Below the pieces are notes generated by a model. The model was not told where the DNA came from and made no database searches. It worked only from the letters and a program-made list of their open reading frames with translations. Shown here piece by piece: positions 12,467-22,999 of a DNA stretch of 64,000 nucleotides; the first letter of the stretch is position 1, and each line of letters opens with the position of its first letter. A program made the position numbers and the translations under genes. Source of the stretch: Lindgomyces ingoldianus (Eukaryota; Ascomycota; Dothideomycetes; Pleosporales; Lindgomycetaceae); NCBI RefSeq assembly GCF_010093535.1, contig NW_022985223.1, positions 248,001 through 312,000 of the forward strand, written 5' to 3'.

Positions 12467-13255
12467 CACGAGCAGTTTGATGACGACAATTTAGTTACGT
12501 GATCAGGTAGTCGGAACGCATGAATTGCAAAGGAGTGACGTCAAAGTGCTGAATATGGGGGATGATGTACGTGCGATGAAATGAATAAAGCACGAGGTGA
12601 GGAGACGAGGGTAAAGGTTGTGGAACTCTGAAGTTGGATGTGCCCCACGCCAAGCCGACCCCTTTCCATCAATGAGCAGTGACGCGCCATCATGTGATTC
12701 GTATTATGGGACGGAAATGCTGATAAAATGCTCGACGGGCACCGTCCACTTTCTTCTTTTTCGCTGAGCAGTAGTGCACAAGCAGGTGGTTATCGCATCG
12801 CCATGGAGGAAGTATACCAACACATAGAAAGAGTGTCACACCGCAGTCGCTATCTTGGGGGCTCGCTGAATCTGTCAACTGGAACCTGAGAAAGCTACGT
12901 ACGGTTTACGCGGTTATAGATTAGCAACGGAATGTCATTCACTGCGGTATCATAAATTGAGTTGGAGTAGAGGATGAAGGAAGGAAGTGGTAATGACGCC
13001 TGCCACGTAATTGGTGTACTCTACAAGCTTTGTTCCGTAGGTAGGAAATGTACAGTCTATATGCCTGCCCATTGCCCTTTTAGCCATGGGGACCATCGAT
13101 CAAGAAAGTAGAAAGGCTCTTAGACTTCGGTGGATCTTGACAAACGTGGAATGATCGAAACGGAATCAGTATATTGAACCCGCTTGCTCACTCGATTGCT
13201 TGTTCAATGCTCACTCATACACATAGCTCCTTAATTGACTGTAAGTGTGAAACGC
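12467..13255. other. Spacer between the F-box and carrier genes
   Basis: About 790 bases upstream of the F-box gene and downstream of the carrier gene, both on the minus strand. I see no coding potential, repeat or RNA gene. The part next to 12466 is expected to hold the F-box promoter. Confidence 0.4.
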
Positions 13256-14469
13256 CTAGTCCGCGCGCATTTTCCTAAAGAAATCCATGACGCCGGTAAA
13301 GACGACGAGCAGGATACCGCCACCGGGACCCAGTCGCAGGACTTTAGGGAGGAACCCTTTGTACAAAGCGCCAAAGCCCTCTTCCTTCATGACGAGGCCA
13401 ACAGAGGGCCATGCCCAATTATACTTGGGAGTTGTTCCGGCGACCTTGGGGGAGTTCTGGATACGCGATTTGACGACATCCAACGGCGTGTTGAGGATAG
13501 TGCCGACAGTGCCACCAATGGCACCTGAAACGAGATCGTTCCCGATCTGACCCCTCTTGTCCGACGCTTTTGGCAGCAGTGCTCGGACCTGGAAGATGCA
13601 GCCAAAGTAGCCGGCATTCCAGAGAATGTGTCGCCACAGTGTGCTTTCTAGACCTTGGTAGAGGGTGAGAGGCCCCTCTTGCTTGACGATCTTGGTGAAG
13701 CAGTCGATCATGCCGTTGTACTTGTGTGCTTGCGCTTTGTCTTGGAGGCGGATCTTGACGAGCTCGAAGGGGACGACGACGAAGGCTTCGGTTGCACCGG
13801 CTGTGGCACCGGTGAGGACGGAGAGCGATTGATTCATTTTGGATTGGCCGAAGAGGTTGCGGTAGAAGAGGCCCCATGAGTCGTTTGCGGCGAACTTCGT
13901 TGCTCTGAAGCTGGTGAGGATGGGGGATATTCTGAAAGTTCTAGGGTTTGGTTCACCTCTTGGGAGCTTCCATGAGAATGGGGGCCGAGATGCCACGGTA
14001 CAGCCGCGAAAAACTAGACGCGGTGTCAATACAGTTTCACATTGGGGAAATGTGATCGTACCCCTCATTCTTGATGATCTTCCTAAAGCAGTCCAACATG
14101 CCATTGTACGCTTCGTCGCCGACGCCCTTGCCCGTCTGGAGCTGCCTGTATGCTTTTAGAAGCGATTGAGGGCGCCGGCCGCGAGGCTCTTACACTCGGG
14201 TCTTGACGACATCCAGCGGGTACCTACGCAATCAGCTTCTGTGGTAACATGTCACCTCCTGAGCTCTCACATGACCAGAATCTATGCGCGCAGCCTCAAT
14301 TAGCATCCGCGAGGCCAGTTCCGGTCCAGCGGCCCAGGCGCACTTACTTCAGAGACACCGGCCACAGCACCTGGGCTTTTGTCAGCGGCGATTGGTCGTT
14401 ATTTCCGCAATTGGAGGACTCACCGGCCGCGAACTGGTATACGAAAGGGAGGGGCTTTTCTGCCGACAT
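13256..14469 (-). CDS. odc2: Mitochondrial 2-oxodicarboxylate carrier, Odc1/Odc2 type
   Basis: A mitochondrial carrier family protein of the inner membrane that, in this subfamily, exchanges 2-oxoadipate and 2-oxoglutarate and links mitochondrial and cytosolic lysine metabolism. Seven exons are inferred: 14469-14424, 14370-14348, 14281-14271, 14223-14194, 14145-14062, 14013-13957 and 13904-13256. They join in phase to 299 residues, the family's usual length. The three carrier signature repeats are visible: YPLDVVKTRVQLQ, VPFELVKIRLQDK and TPLDVVKSRIQ, each followed by a G-rich second helix. ISAPILMEAPKRATKFAAND is typical of Odc proteins. The start MSAEKPLPFVYQF matches the family's N-terminus. 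Exon 3 is only 11 bases (coding ILV plus part of M). Introns are 47-66 bases. Very confident of the family; the Odc1/Odc2 distinction is not made from sequence. Confidence 0.92.
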
Positions 14470-15157
14470 CTTGCCTACGGGTATATAGGGAGGAAAGTGA
14501 AGGATGAGGAGGGACAAGGTTAGCAGGTGGTGGTTGAGGTATTTCACACAGCTCCTGCACGAGACCTGGGGAAACCTGCAGGGCTAAAGTTCCTGGTTTC
14601 CGTGGGGGGGGATGGGCCCAAGCTCCTGGCAATCGATACACCGCGCTTGCCACACCAGATCTGGATCTCAATTACGAGATGTCAGATGAAACAGGTGAGA
14701 GGAGCGTCAATTGCTTGTTTTTTGCGCGATGGCAGCCAGGAAGAATTCGTTGACGCAGTCAAATCAGGCTTCTCTCCGATGCAGGTGGGTCTCGACGGCT
14801 TCTGTTCGGTCTAATATTTGCTTTTGCCGACATGGCCCGCGCCTTGGCTGCATCTCCACGTGACCGTGTTCAGGCGTGTTTGCGGTTCGATGGCTGAAGA
14901 CGCGTCGAGGAACATCCACCAGAGTTGCTTACCGCCATCCTTATGTCAACGCGCCAAAAGTCATTCTTTGACCAGAATCCAAAGCCCAAGGTAACCAGAC
15001 CTGCCACATCACTTCCACGTCGGATTTTCGACGCTGAACCCTGCCTTTCTAGCATTTTAAGGGCCAATGGCATCGTCCACGCAACGCTCCAGGCCTTCCC
15101 CACCCAAATAGAGCAGACGCACCTTCACAACGGCACGTGGTAACCGGTCCGCCCATC
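14470..15157. promoter_or_regulatory. Divergent promoter region between the carrier and DNA2 genes
   Basis: The carrier runs left and DNA2 runs right from this 690-base interval. It contains ACGCGT at 14900-14905 and an ACGCGCC-type element at about 14949-14955, resembling MBF/E2F targets of S-phase genes. No coding exon is seen. Confidence 0.45.
14900..14905. promoter_or_regulatory. ACGCGT, candidate MluI cell-cycle box for DNA2
   Basis: A perfect ACGCGT lies about 253 bases upstream of the DNA2 ATG. In yeasts this box is bound by MBF and drives G1/S expression of replication genes. A six-base palindrome is expected several times in 64 kb by chance, so support comes only from the position before a replication gene. 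Confidence 0.3.
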
Positions 15158-18100
15158 ATGCCGTCGACCCAGACCCAGACAAAGCTGAAGGCTTTCCAAT
15201 TCATCGACGGCGCACCTGAGCTCGCTGCTAAGCGAGAAGCAGGGAAGGAGAACCTACCAGCGGACCCTAGGGCGGCGAAGACACCTAAGGTTTCGAAGGT
15301 CGTTGAGATTGTTCAGCCAAAGACCTCCAAAACGCCTAAGCCCGCACAGCCGAAGACATGTCCGCCTTCGACGCCGGCCATGAGGCTTCCACTAGCGGAT
15401 CTGGTTGGGAATGGAGATGGTTCCTCGAGACGTGCTATGAGGCAGCATGTGTCCCCGGATGAACAATTATGTTGGCGTGGATCACAGCCTACTACCACCC
15501 CATTGCCCCGGAAAGGCAAGAAGCGAGCAAGGAGCTCGTCGCCAGTTGTGCCGTCGCAAGAGGAACTTAGGGCAGACTCCATCAGGAAGGAACTAAATAC
15601 CCCCCAGGCGGACCCCGCGACAGAATTATGGACACGGTACACAAGCAATAAGGGAACGCCTACCGCCCACAAAGGTGTCGCCTTTGCTCACCTTATCAAC
15701 GAGTCATCGCCTCGGTCAACCGCAACGGCCGGCAGCATCAGCGGACTCCGCCGGTGGGCCAGCTGTGGAGTGGAATTCCCTGCATCTACTTCAAAGAGGA
15801 GGAGAACCCATGGGGGCTTCAGGATGGATAAGGATGCTGCAGAAGACGTCTTCGGTGGTGCTCCTAGCTCGGATGGAACTGTACAGCCTAGACCCGAAAA
15901 GTCCAAACTCGCGGGTATGCTTCAGAGGATGCGAGACTCAATTACGAAACCTTCGGTTCACATGACTTGCTCGGAAATGCCGTCGAGTTCATCTCCCTTA
16001 CCTGAAGGTGGAGATCGTCACGCCCTTCCATCGGATTCGCCATTGCAAAGACGTGGCCGTGAGCAGAACGATGAGTTTGAATCGCCAACCCATGGCGCCG
16101 TGGCTATGGACGTGGAAGATGACACGATTATCGATCAGCGGCAGTCGTCAAACTCGTCCGACGAGTTTGGCGGTGCGGAATTTGATACTGAAATGGTCGA
16201 AGCACTCGAGATATCGCAAAGGGTCGCCGAACAACCCCAGGCGAACGCGAATGTGTCGGACACCCCGGTGAAGCAGATTCCAGAGCTGCCTCCAGCAAAA
16301 CCAGAACCTATCGCAGCGCCTTTGAATTTCGCTGGTAGTGATGATGAATTTGATTTAGACGAGGATTTATTTGCTGCAGACTTGGAGCACGTTGCATCGC
16401 TTTATGACAGCAGGCCCGAAGCCTCGTCTACTGAAGACCAGATTCCGAATGCAGAACCTGGCACTGTTCCGGCGCCAAACACCACGGAATCTCGTATCAT
16501 TACCATCGAAGATGATGACGATTCTGATGATTTTGGCGGCGACGATATAGACATCGATGAATTTGCTGCAGCTGAGGTTGCAGCCACACAGGGACATCCT
16601 GGCACTGTATGTAAACTTCAGTAATATATGTAAACGAACAAAGCACTGACTCTCGAAGAGTGAACGAGATGTCAGAGCAATCCAGCGATATCTTATAAAG
16701 CGAGTAGATGAAGGCTTCTATACTACTGAACGGGGGTATAAAATGCCAGAAAAGGTGCGCATGGTTCCCCATTTCGTGGTATTCAGTGCGAAGGTGTGCT
16801 GACAGACCATAGGTATTACTAGTAGAGGAAGAGAAGACAAAGCTCTTCAAGGCCATCACCCTTCGAGAAGCCTGGTACGACACGCCATGCACGCCTGAGT
16901 CTTTCGTCCACATCATCGGTGAATTCTCCTCGACCGGACAGTGCCTTGTTGATGATTCTAAGAATATGCTTATCCTCCATCCGGATCACTTGATCTCTGC
17001 GACCGTTGTTGCCGACTCGTTTGGCTGCCTACGGCGTGCAGTTCTCCAGGACCGCATCAAGGCAACGAGCAAAGCGAACCTGCCCATGCTCTATGGCACC
17101 CTTTTCCACGAGCTGTTCCAAGAAGCGTTGAAGGTGAATCGATGGGACTCTGGATTTCTCTTGGAAACCATTGATAAGCTCCTCCTCAATAAATTCGAGA
17201 CGATCCTCGAAATCAATTCTACTTGTGCAGAGGTGAAGGAGCACTTGAGCAGCAAGTTGCCAGAACTCCAAGCATGGGCTAAAATCTTTGTCCGAGCAGA
17301 ACCTTGCGTAAGCGACTCAATTTTGACGGTAAATTTGCGCTAATTGCTGAACAGGCCGATGCCGTGGTCCGGGAACGAAACGGGAAGACATCCATTATGA
17401 GTATCAACAAACTGCTTGATGTAGAAGAGCACGTGTGGTCGCCTATGTACGGTCTGAAAGGGAATATTGATGCAACTGTGCAAGTCACGATGCAGGATGA
17501 TCAAGATGAACGTACCCTCACTGTACCCCTCGAGGTCAAGACTGGAAAGAACTCCTCCAATGCGGCTCATGTAGCCCAAACAGCCTTGTACAACCTACTG
17601 TTGTCCAATCGCTACGGTGAGTATCTAGATTTTTGGTCCTTGAGACATGCTGATTAATCGTAGATGTCGATGTCGCATATGGCATACTGTACTATCTCGA
17701 GACCTCTGATATTAGCCGCATCCCTACCATCCGAAACGATATCATCCACATGATTATTAAGCGCAACGAACTAGCCTGCTACGTCCGAGACCGCATCGAA
17801 CTCCCTCCAATGCTGAAGCAAGACTTCAAGTGTCAGAAATGCTACGCTCAAGAGTCTTGCTTTCTTTACCACAAGCTCGTCGAAGATGGAAACGGCGACC
17901 TGTTAAACAAAAAGGCAAAGGAACGATACGATGAACTCGTCAAGTCTCTTAAGCCTGCAGATGCACAGTTCATGAAGAAATGGGACAAGCTTCTTACAAA
18001 AGAGGAATCTAACATGATGAAGTTCCGCCGAGAACTTTGGACCATGCTAAGCACCGAGCGCGAGAAACTGGGTCGATGCTTCTCAAATGTTGTCCTCGAA

Positions 18101-20329
18101 CCTGGATCCATTTATCAGGAAAATAATGCCTCGAAGATCAACCGGTACAGTTACACGTTCACCAAACAGAAAACTAAACCGGGATTCTCATTCACGGAAT
18201 CCCAGCTAATCATTGGAGAGCCGGTAGTCGTGTCGGATGAACAAGGACACTTTGCTCTTGCCAATGGGTACGTTACGAATGTTCGGAAACGACGGATTAC
18301 CGTTGCTGTGGATAGACGGTTGCATAATGCGAGGAAGAAATTGCCGGGCTTCAATTCGCAAAGCAACCAAACGTTTACCGGAATCATGGAGGTTTTCAAA
18401 GATGGACAACCCCTACCGGAGTCCCAAGCCGAGGACGAACCGGTGCTATATCGCCTGGACAAGGACGAGTTCAGTAACGGCATGGCAGCCGCCCGGAATA
18501 ACCTCATTCAAATCATGGACGACAGTGTCTATAAAGCCCGAGACCTCCGTTCCCTGATCGTGGATGCCCGACCGCCCACATTTAGACCCGTATCAGCATC
18601 TGCCATGGTTCCCAGCCAATCCTCTCAGATGTCGATGAACGCCGACCAGAAAGCTGCTGTAACCAAAGTCATGTCAGCCAAAGACTATGCCCTCGTCCTC
18701 GGCATGCCCGGAACGGGGAAAACAACGACAATCGCCCACATCATCCGCTCCCTAGTCGCACGAGGAAAAAGCGTGCTACTAACCTCATACACACACACCG
18801 CCGTTGATAACATCCTCCTCAAAATCCGCTCTGATGACATCGGCATCCTACGTCTCGGCGCGAGTGCCAAAATCCATCCCGAGGTCCGACAATTCGCAAC
18901 CCTTGCCTCGGAACCAAAACCCAGTCTCGAAGATCTCGAGAAGAGTTGGATGGAGCTGCCCGTAGTGGCAACAACCTGTCTCACAATCAACCACCCGCTT
19001 TTCAACCGCCGCATCTTCGACTACTGTATTGTAGACGAAGCATCCCAGATTACGCTCCCTGTTTGCATCGGTCCGATACGTATGGCAAATACGTTTGTTC
19101 TTGTGGGAGACCATTACCAACTCCCACCACTCGTTCAGAATAAAGAGGCTGCGGATGGCGGGCTGGATGTCTCGCTTTTCAAACTCCTGTGTGAAGCGCA
19201 TCCGCAGGCTGTTATTAGTCTTGAACATCAGTATCGTATGTGTGCGGATATTATGCTGCTCTCGAACACGTTTATCTATGGTGGGAGGTTGAAATGTGGG
19301 ACCGAGACTGTCGCATCCCGAACCCTCAATATCCCGAATCCGGAAGCGCTACAAATGCACCATCCCAAACCCTCTCATCAAATCACATCCGCCTCCCCCG
19401 ACCCTCAGTCAGACAATCCCACAAACTGGCTAGCTCACACCCTCTCCCCTACCTCCCCCGTCATCTTCCTAAACACAGACACCACCTCTCTAACCCTCGA
19501 AACCGCATCTGGCAGCCGTATAACGAACACCCTAGAAGCGCGGCTAATAACCCATCTCACGCTCTCCCTCCTCTCCGCCGGCCTACCTGCGTCTGAAATC
19601 GGAGTCATTGCGTTCTACCGCTCGCAACTCGCTCTGCTAAAGTCGTGTTTGCAAAGTGCAGGAACGCAGACACAAACCTCCATTCCCACTTCCACAGCCG
19701 CAGCGGGGGGATCAGGAGGGGGAGCAGAAGCAATCGAACTCCACACCGCCGACAAATTCCAAGGCCGTGACAAAGAAGTCATTTTCGTATCCTGTGTCCG
19801 CAGCAACGAAGCCCGCGTCGTAGGCGACTTACTCAGGGATCGAAGGAGAGTTAATGTTGCGTTGACACGTGCGAGGTCGAAATTGGTTATTGTGGGGAGT
19901 GAGAGGACGTTGGGGGCGAATGAATTGCTGGGGGAGTTGGTGGGGCTTTGTAGGGAGAGGGGGGCTGTGGTGGATTTGAGGGTGGAGGATGAGTTAGGGT
20001 TAGGGATGCCGGGCAAACCTCCTACGCCCGCGCCCTCGGAACTCGGACGTCGTGAGGGAGATAAAGCGATGAAGTCTCCGACACCTAACCCTAGTCCAGT
20101 AAAGAAAATAAGATCGGCTCTCGGAGACATCACATCAAACAGCGCTGGTAATTCGCTGAAGAGATCCAGCCACGCGAAATCCCCGTCGTCCAGCCCCGAA
20201 CTGCTGAGATCTGGAAAATTGAGGGTGAGACACGGACTTAAGAGTCAGGCGAAGGTGTGTAAGATTGGGAAGAAGGGAGTGCTGGAGGGGAAACCGGTGC
20301 TTAGGGATATTTTTCATGGGATTATGTGA
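15158..20329 (+). CDS. dna2: DNA replication ATP-dependent helicase/nuclease Dna2
   Basis: A nuclear enzyme that trims long Okazaki flaps and resects DNA ends. Inferred exons are 15158-16606, 16659-16754, 16813-17307, 17355-17616 and 17664-20329; the introns of 47-58 bases join in phase to about 1655 residues. The disordered N-terminus begins MPSTQTQTKLKAFQF and has acidic patches. The RecB-like nuclease domain carries the four Fe-S cysteines: one in SFGCLRRA (about residue 587) and three in CQKCYAQESC (about 824, 827 and 833), with catalytic residues around GLKGNIDAT and LEVKTGK. The superfamily 1 helicase shows Walker A GMPGTGKTT (about 1114), DEASQ, the GDHYQLPP region, EHQYRM and VALTRARSKL. 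The start is the first ATG; the open frame extends seven codons upstream without one. The C-terminal tail is basic and Ser/Pro-rich. Confidence 0.96.
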
Positions 20330-21243
20330 TGTGAGATGAATTTGAATGAGGCGCTGGAGCAAACTTAAGGTTGGTAGGTTGATTGGTCGTCTTTGGCGTG
20401 GAGGTGAGATGATGACTCGGACATGGCAATTGGCATTGACATTGGCATGATCTGCGTGGCGTGCGTTTAGGGTAGGATATCATAGGATGGGATGGGATTG
20501 CATAGCGTAGTATAGCATGGATTGCAAGGAATTGGATATTAGTACATCCGAACATTTTTATGAGTCTGGATGGGTGTGCGTTGTGAGAAAATCTTGCGCT
20601 GGCTCTAAATGTTGGACAAGGGTGAGGACTGACACAAACAACTTTCCCTCGAGCCTCTGAGGAGCAGTCTGCAACCATTCCAGGACACCGATGTGAATAT
20701 CATCCCCAACCCAAACCAGGCTTCATCAAGTCATAACGATTGGGCATGCAATGATTATAAGATATCTACTTGAAGATCTTGTGACCGATCCTGAGATAAA
20801 ATTGCCCTGCCCTGGAAGCATATAGTTCGTCAATGCATATCTCCCCCTGTTTCTTCACCCTCCCTCGCGATTCTCAATGGAAACCGTAAACGACGCTGCT
20901 ATGCAGATGTTAAGAGAAAGGAATTATGGAAGATGTCTCCGTGTTATCCAGAATACATAATTTGGGACACATAGTGAAAGGTGCTGCTGTACCTACAATG
21001 ATAGAAAAACCACACCAACCGTATATCTCACTATCATTACTCTTTAGTCCGCGAATTTCGAGTTAGGCCGAGTCTCGGCTAGCCATTAAAGTGTCTACAA
21101 TAGCGTCCAGCACATGGGCAATCAGGGTCGAAGTTCAATATGGTCAAGTCCGGTTCCACCCCCCTTAGTTCACTCCGAGATACGGGTATAGCGACAGTGG
21201 AGGTTTGCATGAAGGGTTTCTGATGGCCTTTGACAAAGAAATA
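20330..21243. other. Spacer between DNA2 and the decayed F-box copy
   Basis: About 900 bases where the 3' ends of DNA2 (+) and the F-box relic (-) face each other. Near 20440-20560 there are loosely repeated GGCAT/GCATAG-type words of low complexity. I see no gene or RNA. Confidence 0.4.
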
Positions 21244-22350
21244 CTACTCGGTGTACTGTGTTTTCAATTCGTCTCTGTCTTCATCGAATAACTCCGGTAT
21301 GTCAGTATCCGCCACTGCGATGTTCATGTCCAAGACGAGAACACGCAGAGCGAGACACCTCGGGTTCTCGTCAAGATGCTTAAAGAGCGAGGTTGCGAAT
21401 TGTTTTTGATCGTAAGCAGTTGCCTTTTCATCCATATGACGTTCGATTGGAATGTTTCTCGCTCTTGGTTGCCCTGGGTGAAGGTCGCGAGGTTCTGGTA
21501 GGTATTTCAAGGAATCCAACAACATGAATGTCAGTCAGTCCTCTTCTCCACTCTCAATGAAAATACTTGGAACCTGTGAACGTAGCTTATCTCATTGATA
21601 TCACCGAGAAGAGCTTCGAAAATCGGCTCTGGGGCAATCTGAACAAAGTTACTGTAACTTTTGGACACTAGGAGCATAACGATTGTAGTCTTTGCGAGTA
21701 CATCATTCTCATCAAGCTAATGGAAGGAAAAAGAAAGAACCGCTCGTCCCAAAGGAGCAGGCCATCGCATAGTGTCAATGCCTAGGCTGTACAGCAAGGT
21801 AGAGGCTGCGCATATTCCTACAAGATGCCAAGAGCTCATCCAAGACGCCATGGACGATTAATTCTGACCCTAGCGCAAGCGCGTTCTCCGCGATGGCCAC
21901 GTCTTTGACATAAAGTCTTGTGTTGATATGCGAATCCAAGATCACTACAACTCAGTACCTTTCCCGGAATTCCAGATGGCAAGGCTAGTTAAGTTGGAAA
22001 AATCGAACACCTTGATGAGCTGTGAAAGCATAGAGCCGAGAACAAGCCCTTTCAGACTAAGCTCTTTGATGCCGCGCTGTGGAGTTGCTTGAATACGTCC
22101 AAAGTTTTGTTTTTTCAACATATCCTTGAGTTCGGTGTTCATCGTAAGGTCTGCAGTGGAACTACACTAGATACTGTGGCGTTTTAGGTCAGGTGTTTGG
22201 CACGTAAGGATGTGGAGGGCCCAGTAATACTAGTGGGACTCAAACAAGCTAATATCGAGAGCCATGAACTTGAGGTCAACCGACAATTCGATTGGTTCAG
22301 AGAGAACCCGACTCAGAGTCGGTATCGTCCTCGCTGGTCGTCTCTGTCGC
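21244..22350 (-). pseudogene. Decayed paralogue of the F-box/LRR gene at 10.5-12.5 kb
   Basis: Several minus-strand pieces resemble consecutive parts of the intact F-box protein, in the same order. EPIELSVDLKFMALDI (about 22.29 kb) matches its F-box start. A TPDLK segment near 22.19 kb matches RPSDLK but soon hits a stop. LKDMLKKQNF and SNLTSLAIWN (21945-22142) match its middle. A piece near 21.8 kb with LASCRNMRSLYL is again leucine-rich. SLKYLPEPRDLHPGQPR to FATSLFKHLDENPRC (21244-21525) matches its C-terminal exon. The segment between F-box and first repeats is largely missing, and stops separate the pieces. I cannot build one continuous spliced frame. It could still be a short, rapidly changing gene with unusual exons, but a broken duplicate is more likely. 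Borders are approximate. Confidence 0.6.
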
Positions 22351-22999
22351 TCGCGACTCGACTGTGGCCTCAGATAGCCGTACATAAAGTATGGTATTGA
22401 GTGACATGCGCAGCTGTGAAGCAACCAATCGCGGCGAGTGCAACGAGAAAGGAAATGGTGTGTAGTAGGACGAAGAGCGAGTGTGAGGGTGTTGGTAAAA
22501 ATGTAAGTGAAAGGGCGAAGATTAAAGTGACGTGGGGTCACTGAGGAATGAAAGGTGCGACTAAGCGTGGTGGCACGCTTCTACTTGAGGAAAGCTCTAG
22601 CCAACCTTTCCTATAATCAAGTATTATAAGGGATCGAATCGCTGCTGAGGGCAATCTAGAAGCCAACTATGTATAATCGGTGGTCAGTCGAGCATATGCC
22701 TTGCTACTTCTTGGAAATGAATGCAGAACTAATTGGGAGATAGGCGCTTACCAGTTTCACATAGCAGCTACACTACTACTTCATTCTGGACGTAAAATGG
22801 AGATCGAGAAGACTGGAAAAGAGAGTTGCAGGGAAGAGACCAGACGACCGGACTGAAGATGGCACGCGAACAGAGAAACCAACACATCATACAAAGCCAT
22901 TACAAAAGTAAGGGGATATCTACAGCAAAGTAAAGGCAGAATAAATACCCTTCACCCATCCTCTACCACAGTCGCCGAAAACCTCGAGTGTTGAACCAC
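22351..22999. other. Spacer downstream of MAK21
   Basis: About 650 bases between the 3' end of MAK21 and the F-box relic, both on the minus strand. The left side may be the former promoter of the relic and the right side the MAK21 3' UTR. No other feature is seen. Confidence 0.4.

Noticed and set aside
10474..22350. A transposon or gene-cluster boundary marked by the two F-box copies
   Set aside because: The copies are in direct orientation and diverged, have no terminal repeats, and the genes between them are ordinary housekeeping genes.
22230..22541. 103-codon minus-strand frame as an independent gene
   Set aside because: Only its end resembles anything (the F-box start of the relic); the rest has no features, so it was folded into the pseudogene.
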